Positions 6,776-12,977 of a stretch of 13,910 bases of DNA are shown in pieces. Position 1 is the first letter of the stretch. Each line of letters opens with the position of its first letter. Both the position numbers and the translations under genes were made by a program. Under the pieces are notes generated by a model. It searched no databases. It saw only the letters and a program-made list of their open reading frames with translations, and had not been told where the DNA came from. Source of the stretch: Alphaproteobacteria bacterium UBA7691 (GTDB lineage: Bacteria > Pseudomonadota > Alphaproteobacteria > Ferrovibrionales > Ferrovibrionaceae); assembly GCA_002482765.1 (NCBI GenBank), contig DLGP01000083.1, forward strand, positions 1 through 13,910, written 5' to 3'.

Positions 6776-8152
6776 ATGGAAAAGTGGCTCAAGCCGGCGC
6801 TGGATTACATTCCGCGCTGGCTGGAATACCAGATGCGCCAGCACCGGCTGCCGGGCTGCGGCTTTGCCGTGGCGCATCACGGCAAGCTGGTGCTGGAAGG
6901 CGCCTTCGGCCATGCCGATCTGCGCAAGGGCGAGGCGCTGACGCCACGCCATCTTTTCCGGGTTGCCTCGCATTCCAAGAGCTTTACGGCGGCCGGCTTC
7001 ATGCTGTTGCGCGAGCGCGGCAAGCTGCGGCTGGATGATGCCGTGGGCAAATATGTGGCTGGGCTGCACAAGGATGTTGCCGCGGCGACTTTGGGGCAAT
7101 TGCTGTCGCATTCTGCCGGGCTGGTGCGCGATGGCTGGGATGCCGGGCAATGGCTGGATCGCCGGCCATTCCTGAATGAAGCCGAATTGCGCGCCGATCT
7201 GGCGCGCGCGCCGGTGCTGGAAGGTAATACGCGCTTCAAATATTCCAATCATGGTTTTGGCCTGCTTGGCTTGGCGCTGGAGCAGATCACCGGCGAGGCT
7301 TACGGCACCTGGATCAAACGCGAAGTGGTAGCGGCTGCGGGCCTGAGCGAAACCCTGCCGGATTTTCCGGCCAAGCCGCCGCGAGGCCTGCGGCTGGCGC
7401 GTGGCCATAGCGGCATTGCGCCGGCCGGGCGGCGTTACTTGGTTGCCGGCGACAATCCGGCCCAGGCAATGGCGCCAGCCACCGGCTTTGTGGCGACGGC
7501 CGCCGATATGGCGCGCTACTTTGCCCAGCTCAGCCCGCAGGCGAAAAGCAGCTTCCTGAGCCGGGCCAGCCGGCGCGAGATGCTGCGCCGGCAATGGCGC
7601 CCGCCCGGCGCCATGGAACAGCATTACGGCTATGGCACGATGTCGGGCAAATTACAGGATTGGGATTGGTACGGCCATAATGGCGGCTTCCAGGGCACGG
7701 TGACGCGCAGCTTTGTGCTGCCCGAACCGGGGCTGTCGGTATCGGTGCTGACCAATGCCATGGATGGGCTTTCCGGCCCCTGGGCCGATGGCATTGCGCA
7801 TATCCTGCGCGCCTTTGCCCGCCATGGCGCGCCCAGCCGCCGGGTGGCGGATTGGGGTGGGCGCTGGTGGAGCAGCTTTGGTGCCGGCGACTGGCTGCCG
7901 ATGGGCAACCGTGTGCTGGTGGCTACGCCGGCCTGGCTCAATCCGCTGTTCGATGCCAGCGAGATTGTGCCGACCGGGCGTGATAGCGGCCGCATCGAGC
8001 AGGCCGCCGGCTACGCCAATCACGGCGAGGCGGTGACGCTCTATCGCGGCGCCAATGGCAAGGTGCGGGAAGTGCAGTTCGCCGGCTTTCGCCTGCTGCC
8101 CGAGGCGCGGGTGGTGCGCGAGATGGAAAAACGCTTCAAGCCGGTGAAATAG
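6776..8152 (+). CDS. Beta-lactamase-fold serine hydrolase (class C / peptidase S12 type)
   Basis: A 458-residue serine hydrolase related to class C beta-lactamases, D-aminopeptidases and EstB-type esterases. All three active-site motifs are present: SHSK (S65-K68, nucleophile and general base), YSN (156-158) and HNG (301-303) in place of KTG. HxG is the variant common in esterases and peptidases rather than true beta-lactamases. Residues after about 350 form an extra small C-terminal domain of beta character (DW..GRWWSSFGAGDWLPMG) that may cap the active site. No signal peptide is visible, so it is probably cytoplasmic, again unlike a defensive beta-lactamase. The ATG at 6776 is chosen because GGAG lies 9 nt upstream, inside the end of the preceding gene. 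Only 4 nt separate it from the crotonase-family gene, so the two probably act in one pathway, perhaps on a thioester, ester or amide. Substrate unknown. Confidence 0.9.
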   Translation: MEKWLKPALDYIPRWLEYQMRQHRLPGCGFAVAHHGKLVLEGAFGHADLRKGEALTPRHLFRVASHSKSFTAAGFMLLRERGKLRLDDAVGKYVAGLHKDVAAATLGQLLSHSAGLVRDGWDAGQWLDRRPFLNEAELRADLARAPVLEGNTRFKYSNHGFGLLGLALEQITGEAYGTWIKREVVAAAGLSETLPDFPAKPPRGLRLARGHSGIAPAGRRYLVAGDNPAQAMAPATGFVATAADMARYFAQLSPQAKSSFLSRASRREMLRRQWRPPGAMEQHYGYGTMSGKLQDWDWYGHNGGFQGTVTRSFVLPEPGLSVSVLTNAMDGLSGPWADGIAHILRAFARHGAPSRRVADWGGRWWSSFGAGDWLPMGNRVLVATPAWLNPLFDASEIVPTGRDSGRIEQAAGYANHGEAVTLYRGANGKVREVQFAGFRLLPEARVVREMEKRFKPVK

Positions 8153-8177
8153 GCGGGTGAATATGCGGGCCAGAAAC

Positions 8178-8298
8178 AAAACAGCCCCGCAGCGGCAAAA
8201 TCCGAAGCGGGGCTGAAAGAGGAGAAGGATCACCGGCAGGACACTGCATCCTGCATTGCGGACGGTGCCATCTCCACCCGGGTATTGCACCGGGCTTG
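8178..8298 (-). ncRNA. Candidate small RNA with its own promoter and terminator
   Basis: On the minus strand, -10-like TATCTT (8310-8305) lies 16 bp after -35-like TTGAAT (8332-8327), predicting a start near 8298. The next 120 nt fold by eye into three hairpins. The first is CCCGG/CCGGG (8290-8294 with 8277-8281). The second is GCAGGA/TCCTGC (8236-8241 with 8249-8254) extended by CACCG/CGGTG (8231-8235 with 8263-8267). The third is the terminator. A pyrimidine-rich single-stranded linker with TCTCCTC, able to pair with ribosome binding sites, joins hairpins two and three. No minus-strand gene follows, so a riboswitch for a downstream gene is unlikely. It could instead be the 3' UTR of argE or an RNA released from it. 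I do not recognise it as a named family. Confidence 0.45.
8182..8215 (-). terminator. Intrinsic terminator of the candidate small RNA and/or argE
   Basis: CAGCCCCGC (8182-8190) pairs perfectly with GCGGGGCTG (8207-8215), with an inner CGG/CCG pair (8193-8195 with 8202-8204) in the loop. In minus-strand RNA the stem is followed by TTTTGTTT, whereas on the plus strand it is followed by AAAGAGG. It therefore terminates minus-strand transcription and not the serine hydrolase gene that ends at 8152. Confidence 0.8.
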
Positions 8299-8304
8299 AT
8301 TAAG

Positions 8305-8332
8305 AAGATAGGCCGTAATTGTAAAAATTCAA
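8305..8332 (-). promoter_or_regulatory. Predicted promoter of the candidate small RNA
   Basis: TTGAAT (8332-8327) and TATCTT (8310-8305) with a 16-bp spacer lie in a locally AT-rich stretch between the argE stop (8382) and the three-hairpin region. The match to sigma70 consensus is fair rather than strong. It is a by-eye prediction. Confidence 0.4.
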
Positions 8333-8381
8333 TGACTGAATTGCGGCATTCTCGTGAATTAACGCTCAAGCCACACAATTC

Positions 8382-9569
8382 TCAGGTGCGCGGCAGCCCG
8401 GTGGAGCCTTCGCGCAGGCGCGGCAACAGGCGATCCAGGAAATCCTCGCACAGCTTGATCTGCGACAATTCGATGAATTCGTCGGGCTTATGCGCCTGTT
8501 CGATATTGCCCGGGCCGCAGACGATGGTGGGGATGTCGAGGCCGGAAAACAGCCCGGCTTCGGTGCCGAATGACACTTTCTGCACCCGGTTGGCGCCGGT
8601 CAGCGCCTTGCCCAATTCGATGATCGGCGATGTATCGTCGGTGGCCAGACCGGGGAATTCGGATATCTGCTGGAACGAGCAGCCACATTCCGGCCGCACC
8701 GCTTTCATCTCGGGTTCGAGTTTGGTGCGGGCGAATTCCACCACCTCGTTATACAGCGCATCCACATCATCCTGCGGCAGATAGCGGATTTCCCACAGGA
8801 AGCTGCAATCCTTGGGCACAATGTTGAGCGCCGTGCCGCCATTCACCGTGCCGGTATGCAGCGAGGTGTAGGGCGGGGCGAATTCGGGGTCAAACGGGCC
8901 ATGGTCGCGCTTGCGGCGCGCAATCGACTTGATATGCGCGATCAATTCGGCGGCCGCTTCCACCGCATTGACGCCCTGATGCGTCAGCGAGGAATGGCAT
9001 TCAAAGCCGCGCACATCCACGCGCCAGCTTTTTTTACCCTTGTGCTGCGCGATCACCTGCATCTCGGTCGGCTCGCCCACAATGCAGGCGGCCGGCCGCA
9101 CCGGCATCTGCGCCAGCACCGGCATGAGCTGCTTGGCGCCGAGGCAGCCAACTTCCTCGTCATAGGTGAAGGCGTAATGCACCGGGGTTTTCAGTTCCTG
9201 CGCCAGGAATTGCGGCGCATAGGCCAGGGCGATGGCGACAAACGACTTCATGTCGGATGTGCCGCGCCCCCACAATTTGCCATCCTTTTCCACCAGCTTG
9301 AACGGATCGGTATGCCATTCCTGGCCATCAATCGGCACCACATCGGTATGGCCGGAAAGCACCACGCCGGGCCGGTCGGTCGGGCCCAGCGTGGCAAACA
9401 GGTTGGCCTTTTTGCCGGTGGCGTCATGCACCAGTGTGCTCTCCACGCCGAGCGCCTTGAGGTGGTCGCGGATCCAGTGGATCAGGTCCAGATTGGAATC
9501 GCGGCTCACGGTGGGCATTTCGATCAACTGGCGGATCATCGCCAGGGAGGCAGCGCTGGGTCGGCTCAT
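8382..9569 (-). CDS. argE: Acetylornithine deacetylase (ArgE), M20 metallohydrolase
   Basis: ArgE releases acetate from N-acetylornithine in arginine synthesis, using two zinc ions in the cytoplasm. The 395 residues carry the complete M20 set: LSGHTDVV with ligand H74 and D76, GRGTSDMK with bridging D106, YDEEVG with general base E138 and ligand E139, GEPT with E166, and the C-terminal ligand H360 in QAHKPDEF. The substrate-proximal stretches IVGEPTEMQVIAQHKGKKSW and FGTEAGLF match the ArgE class common in alphaproteobacteria, so I prefer ArgE over DapE. Some homologues in catabolic clusters deacylate other N-acyl amino acids. The ATG at 9569 has no good Shine-Dalgarno site; the 23-nt gap after denD is dominated by a run of eight A, an unusual A-rich leader. 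It is probably co-transcribed with denD and may end at the terminator at 8182-8215. Confidence 0.92.
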   Translation of the reverse strand: MSRPSAASLAMIRQLIEMPTVSRDSNLDLIHWIRDHLKALGVESTLVHDATGKKANLFATLGPTDRPGVVLSGHTDVVPIDGQEWHTDPFKLVEKDGKLWGRGTSDMKSFVAIALAYAPQFLAQELKTPVHYAFTYDEEVGCLGAKQLMPVLAQMPVRPAACIVGEPTEMQVIAQHKGKKSWRVDVRGFECHSSLTHQGVNAVEAAAELIAHIKSIARRKRDHGPFDPEFAPPYTSLHTGTVNGGTALNIVPKDCSFLWEIRYLPQDDVDALYNEVVEFARTKLEPEMKAVRPECGCSFQQISEFPGLATDDTSPIIELGKALTGANRVQKVSFGTEAGLFSGLDIPTIVCGPGNIEQAHKPDEFIELSQIKLCEDFLDRLLPRLREGSTGLPRT

Positions 9570-9592
9570 GCGTTATGTCTTTTTTTTCTGGT

Positions 9593-10594
9593 TCAGGAGG
9601 CGGTGAGGCTGCGAATCTGGTTATCCAGATCGTCCTCGATGAAGAAGCGTACAATCTCGTCGATATTCTGGTCCACCGAAAAGCCGAGCGCAGTGGAGCG
9701 TTCGCCGGCCAGGGCGCGCGGCCAGCCATTCACGATCTTCTGGATATGCGCATCCTGCTCCCAGATCACCTTGCCGATCTTGCGGTTGCCGGCATTACGT
9801 TCCATGGCGGCGGCGATTTCGCCGGCGCTGGCCGGAATGCCGTTCAGCAGCATGGCGCGATCCACGCCCAGCGCCTCGCCGGGCAGTTCATGCAGGCGGA
9901 TGAAGGCATCCACGGTGCGGCGTGGCGACAGGCACACCATCATGCTATCGGGCGAAACCGGGCAGATTGCATCCACGCCGGAAAGCGGCTCGCGCACGAT
10001 GGAACTGGCCCAGGTGGAGGCCGCCTTGTTGGGCTTGCCGGGCCGGATCATGATGGTGGGCAGGCGCACTGCGCGGCCATCGACATAGCCCTTGCGGGTA
10101 TAGTCATTCACCATCAATTCACCCATCAGCTTCTGCACGCCGTAGGAGGTGGTGGGGCGCTGCGGCGTCTGGTCGGTGACGGCTTCGGGCAGCGCGCCGC
10201 CATACACTGCAACAGAGGAAGCAAAAACCACGCGCGGCAGGATTTCCTGCACGCGGCAGGCTTCCAGCACATTGCGCGTGCCGGCCAGGTTAACACGGTA
10301 GCCGAGGTCAAAATCGGCTTCGGCGCCGGAACTGACCACGGCGGCAAGGTGGAATACCGAATGGGTATCCTGGCCGATCAGCATGCGCACTTCGGCCTGG
10401 TCGCCGATATCGCCCACGATGGTGACAATGCGGCTGTCGCCAAAATCGTTGGCCGGCACGGTATCAAACAGGGTGATGCGGCTAATCGGTTCCGGCTTGC
10501 CGCTGAGCCCGGTCAATGCGCCACGCTGCAAAAGCTGCTTGGCCAGGGCCTGGCCAATAAAGCCGGCGCCGCCCGTGATCACCACATTCAACAT
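9593..10594 (-). CDS. denD: D-erythronate dehydrogenase (DenD), extended SDR family
   Basis: DenD oxidises D-erythronate at C2 to 2-oxo-D-erythronate with NAD, the first step of a four-carbon acid sugar breakdown route. The 333 residues begin with the NAD-binding MLNVVITGGAGFIG (glycine motif 8-14). The active site shows SSVAVYGG (S126/S127) and the YxxxK pair Y151-K155 in SYGVQKLMGELMVNDYTRKG. Stretches that set DenD apart from sugar epimerases are all present: FHLAAVVSSGAEADFDLG, VRLPTIMIRPGKPNKAAS and IVREPLSGVDAICPV. The ATG at 10594 has AGGGAG 5 nt upstream. Both the ribosome binding site and the ATG lie inside a perfect inverted repeat. The kinase and isomerase genes (otnK/otnI type) that usually accompany denD are absent; argE follows instead, 23 nt downstream. 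The family call is firm, while the physiological substrate here is less sure. Confidence 0.88.
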   Translation of the reverse strand: MLNVVITGGAGFIGQALAKQLLQRGALTGLSGKPEPISRITLFDTVPANDFGDSRIVTIVGDIGDQAEVRMLIGQDTHSVFHLAAVVSSGAEADFDLGYRVNLAGTRNVLEACRVQEILPRVVFASSVAVYGGALPEAVTDQTPQRPTTSYGVQKLMGELMVNDYTRKGYVDGRAVRLPTIMIRPGKPNKAASTWASSIVREPLSGVDAICPVSPDSMMVCLSPRRTVDAFIRLHELPGEALGVDRAMLLNGIPASAGEIAAAMERNAGNRKIGKVIWEQDAHIQKIVNGWPRALAGERSTALGFSVDQNIDEIVRFFIEDDLDNQIRSLTAS

Positions 10595-10629
10595 ATCCGC
10601 TCCCTTTCAACTTTTTTGGAGCGGATATG
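10592..10629 (-). promoter_or_regulatory. Perfect 12-bp inverted repeat over the denD ribosome binding site and start codon
   Basis: CATATCCGCTCC (10592-10603) and GGAGCGGATATG (10618-10629) are exact reverse complements separated by 14 nt. The arm next to the gene contains the GGAG of the ribosome binding site and the ATG itself. It lacks the T-run of a terminator. It can be a DNA operator or an RNA hairpin that hides the start. A -35-like TTGTCA (10656-10651) and a weak -10-like TTAGCA (10633-10628), 17 bp apart, would start transcription inside the distal arm, which favours an operator. Confidence 0.7.
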
Positions 10630-10681
10630 CTAACCGCATCATTAGTGGACTGACAATGTGGATAAGCGGCCTAACTTGGCC

Positions 10682-11179
10682 TCAGCGCCTGCCGTGCTCG
10701 CCATCCCAATGCTTGCCGACACGGCCAAGCTTCTCGGCATAGCGCTTGCGCTCCTCCGGGGTCATCGCCTCGGCGGCGGCCAGCAGGGCATTCTGCATGC
10801 CGGACTGGAACTGGTCCATGCGGGCGCGCTGGCGGTCCATCACGCTGCGCAAAGCGGCGGCGTCAAACGGTTCGGCGCTGAGCGCGGCGGCCAGGTCGCG
10901 TCGCACATTGCCGAATGCCAGCGGGCCAATCGCCTCGCGGGTTTTTTCCAATTCGGTGCGGAAGGCCGCAGCGGCGCTGGCTGGCAGATGTTTGGCGAAG
11001 CGGCCTTCAAGCTGGGTGAAGGGCGCGCGTGCCATCTCGCGATGCTTGTAGTAGCGCGTGGCGCCCCAGCCCAGGCCAAGCAGGTTGAGCGCCACAGAGG
11101 CGGTGAGGGCGATAGCGAGCCAGCGATTGACGCGAGGTTTCGGCGTGCTTGCGGGATTGCTGTTGGTGGTGTCGGTCAT
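10682..11179 (-). CDS. Membrane-anchored periplasmic heavy-metal-sensor-like protein
   Basis: A 165-residue protein with a short cytoplasmic tail, one transmembrane helix (about 19-39, WLAIALTASVALNLLGLGWG) and a largely helical, charged periplasmic domain. The layout and the C-terminal MTPEERKRYAEKLG resemble the heavy-metal-resistance/Spy-CpxP/CnrX group, which sense metals or misfolded protein in the periplasm. Possible ligands are few (H46, H64, H157, H162 and scattered Met), so metal binding is not shown. The start at 11179 has GGAG 8 nt upstream, inside the end of the preceding gene, and the gap is only 5 nt. It is the third gene of a sigma, anti-sigma, sensor set and most likely relays a periplasmic signal to the anti-sigma protein. 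Topology and grouping are fairly sure; the inducer is unknown. Confidence 0.8.
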   Translation of the reverse strand: MTDTTNSNPASTPKPRVNRWLAIALTASVALNLLGLGWGATRYYKHREMARAPFTQLEGRFAKHLPASAAAAFRTELEKTREAIGPLAFGNVRRDLAAALSAEPFDAAALRSVMDRQRARMDQFQSGMQNALLAAAEAMTPEERKRYAEKLGRVGKHWDGEHGRR

Positions 11180-11184
11180 GGTGT

Positions 11185-11631
11185 TTACTCCGGGATGAAA
11201 CTGGTGTCTGCGATAACCAGTTGCACGGCGTAGGGCGTCGAATCCTCCGCAAGAATTTCTTCAACATTGCCCAAGCCAAGGCCAATGCCGATGCTGAGCG
11301 CCAGCGCCATGGCGGCAAATTGCGGCCAGGCGGCGCGGAACGGAAACAGCGCGGCGATAAAATCCTGCCAGCTAAACGCAGGCGCGGCTTTGGCAATAAC
11401 CGGCGGCGGCAATTGCGCCAGGATGCGGGCGGCCAGATCAGGGCTGAAGGCCGGCATTGGTGCACGCTGCATCAGCAGCGCATCCAGCGCTTCCGCTTCC
11501 TGCAAAAGCTGGCGCGCCGTGCTGGAAGCCAGCGCCAAAGCCTCGGCGGCAGCACGTTCCTCTTGCGGCCATTGCGCCGGGTTGGTGCCATAGGCCGCCA
11601 GCAATTCGGCAAAACGATCCAGGTTCATCAT
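11185..11631 (-). CDS. Probable membrane-bound anti-sigma factor
   Basis: A 148-residue protein with a cytoplasmic helical N-terminal part (residues 1-97), one transmembrane helix (about 101-121, AWPQFAAMALALSIGIGLGLG) and a short periplasmic C-terminal tail ending SFIPE. This topology and the position directly after an ECF sigma gene argue for an anti-sigma factor. The N-terminal part has no HxxxCxxC zinc motif, so it is not a classical ZAS protein. The MNLDRFAELLAAYGTNPAQWP opening resembles alphaproteobacterial proteins that I recall beside ECF sigma genes. Its ATG overlaps the sigma stop as ATGA, with GGGAGG 4 nt before it, so the two are translationally coupled; a second ATG at 11628 is equally possible. 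The function is inferred mainly from context. Confidence 0.75.
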   Translation of the reverse strand: MMNLDRFAELLAAYGTNPAQWPQEERAAAEALALASSTARQLLQEAEALDALLMQRAPMPAFSPDLAARILAQLPPPVIAKAAPAFSWQDFIAALFPFRAAWPQFAAMALALSIGIGLGLGNVEEILAEDSTPYAVQLVIADTSFIPE

Positions 11632-12305
11632 GGTGCCTCCCGCCCCAGCAGGGGCGCCAGTTCATCACGCAGGCCGCGCTTGGCGCGCACCAGCAGGGCT
11701 TCCAGGGCGCCAACACTGATCCCCAGTATTGCCGCCGCTTCGATATTACTTTCGCCTTCCCAGAAGCAGAGCTGCAAGGCGGCGCGCTGGCGTTCGGGCA
11801 GCTTGGCCAGGGCGGCAGCGATAAGTGCCTCGGTTTCGCCGGTCAGGCGGTGTTCATAGGGGCCGGGCTTGTCGTCTTCCGGTTCGGGCTGATCGTCCAG
11901 CGCGTCCATGCCGGGCTTGCGTTTGCGGTCGATGCACAGGTTGACCAATATGCGGTTGAGCCAGGTGCGGAAAGTGGCCGCGCCATCCACCTGCCAGCGC
12001 GGCGCATGCTGCCACACCCGCAGGAAGGCTTCCTGCGCCACTTCCTCGGCATCGGCCATATTGAGCAGGATGCGGTAGGCGGTGATGGCTGCGCCGCGCA
12101 GATGGCGGTTGAGCAATTCGGCATAGGCGATGCGGTCCTGCCGCGCCACCCGGGCCATCAGCGCGCGGTCATGATCCGCAGCCAACTGCCGTTCTGCGCT
12201 GAGAGGGCGGGTTTCAGGCGCGGCCACGCCACCGCTCCGCCGCGCCGGGGAAGGGCCGGCCAGGGTTGCTGGCCGAGCCGGATATGTTGCTGCCATGCTG
12301 TTCAT
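11628..12305 (-). CDS. ECF-type RNA polymerase sigma factor
   Basis: An extracytoplasmic-function sigma factor that directs RNA polymerase to a stress regulon. Region 2 spans about 55-125 (AYAELLNRHLRGAAITAYRILLNMADAEEVAQEAFLRVWQ, then TFRTWLNRILVNLCIDRKRK). An acidic linker follows (DALDDQPEPEDDKPGP), then region 4 at about 165-215 (LPERQRAALQL and ILGISVGALEALLVRAKRGLR, helix-turn-helix). With the ATG at 12305 it has 225 residues, including an unusual 50-residue Pro/Ala/Arg-rich front. That start lacks a ribosome binding site and its first codons are poorer in G/C at the third position. A GTG at 12227 with GGAG 7 nt upstream would give 199 residues, closer to the family's usual size. The anti-sigma candidate overlaps its stop. 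The carbonic-anhydrase-like gene ends 53 nt before the ATG start. Confidence 0.93.
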   Translation of the reverse strand: MNSMAATYPARPATLAGPSPARRSGGVAAPETRPLSAERQLAADHDRALMARVARQDRIAYAELLNRHLRGAAITAYRILLNMADAEEVAQEAFLRVWQHAPRWQVDGAATFRTWLNRILVNLCIDRKRKPGMDALDDQPEPEDDKPGPYEHRLTGETEALIAAALAKLPERQRAALQLCFWEGESNIEAAAILGISVGALEALLVRAKRGLRDELAPLLGREAP

Positions 12306-12358
12306 GCAGAGAGCTACACGGCATGGCGGCGGATTTCCTGCGCGGCCCGCTCAACGCC

Positions 12359-12949
12359 TCATGCGCCGGTATCAAGCGCACGCAATTCGGCATTCAGCCG
12401 GGCGATTTCCTCGCCGATGGCCTTCAATGTCTCCGGCTGGTCCCAGTCGCGATACTGCTCCTGGCGATAGGCCAGGGCGTTGCGGTAGTAGAGATAGGCA
12501 TTAAGCCGGTTGCGCACATAATTATTCTGCGTCTTGATCACCTTGCCGGGCGCGCCCACCACAATGGAATTATCCGGGATCACGGTGCCTTCCTTGAGAA
12601 AGGCGGCGCCGCCGATGATGCAGTTATTGCCGATCACGCAGCCATCCATGATGGTGGCGCCGATGCCGATCAGGCAATTATCGCCAATGGTGCAGCCATG
12701 GATCGTGCAATGGTGGGTGATCGAGCAATGGCTGCCGATATAGGTGCCGGTCTGGCCGCCGATATGCAGCATGGCGAAATCCTGGATGTTGGTGTATTCG
12801 CCCACCACAATCTCAAAATTCTCCGCCCGCATCGCCACGTTGATCCATACCGAACTGCCTTTTTCCAGCCGCACCTTGCCGTAAATCTGCGCGGTTTCGT
12901 GGATATAGGCGGGGTCGTTGAGGACCACGTCGGGGCCGTGGATCGGCAT
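12359..12949 (-). CDS. Gamma-carbonic-anhydrase-like hexapeptide-repeat protein
   Basis: A 196-residue protein of the left-handed beta-helix gamma-carbonic-anhydrase family (YrdA/PaaY/CaiE group), normally a trimer with metal bound between subunits. Hexapeptide repeats fill residues 15-135 (such as VWINVAMRAEN, IGDNCLIGIGATI, VIGNNCIIGG), followed by a C-terminal helix. The three metal-ligand histidines appear conserved as H62 (MLHIG), H79 and H84 (THHCTIHGC), with the usual spacing of 5 between the last two. Carbonic anhydrase activity is not assured, since many relatives show little or act on thioesters. I chose the ATG at 12949 because AAGGAAG precedes it. The longer frame from 13045 overlaps the previous gene and adds 32 residues with no family resemblance. 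It follows mlaA after a 28-nt gap, so the two are probably co-transcribed. Confidence 0.92.
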   Translation of the reverse strand: MPIHGPDVVLNDPAYIHETAQIYGKVRLEKGSSVWINVAMRAENFEIVVGEYTNIQDFAMLHIGGQTGTYIGSHCSITHHCTIHGCTIGDNCLIGIGATIMDGCVIGNNCIIGGAAFLKEGTVIPDNSIVVGAPGKVIKTQNNYVRNRLNAYLYYRNALAYRQEQYRDWDQPETLKAIGEEIARLNAELRALDTGA

Positions 12950-12977
12950 GGGGCTTCCTTCCGGTTGGTTTTTTATG

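Noticed and set aside
6776..8152. True class C beta-lactamase (antibiotic resistance)
   Set aside because: There is no signal peptide, the third motif is HNG rather than KTG, and the protein has an extra C-terminal domain and sits with a CoA-type gene. A housekeeping hydrolase is more likely.
8182..8215. Hairpin as terminator of the plus-strand serine hydrolase gene
   Set aside because: On the plus strand it is followed by AAAGAGG and not a T-run; the T-run is only on the minus strand.
10592..10629. Inverted repeat before denD as terminator of the metal-sensor-like gene
   Set aside because: Neither strand has a T-run after the stem, and one arm contains the denD start codon.
9575..10633. 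A 352-codon plus-strand open frame antisense to denD
   Set aside because: A shadow of denD, which carries all SDR motifs. The protein it would encode is low-complexity and His/Gly-rich.
11457..12470. A 337-codon plus-strand open frame antisense to the sigma and anti-sigma genes
   Set aside because: It covers two coupled minus-strand genes and part of a third, and has no family resemblance.
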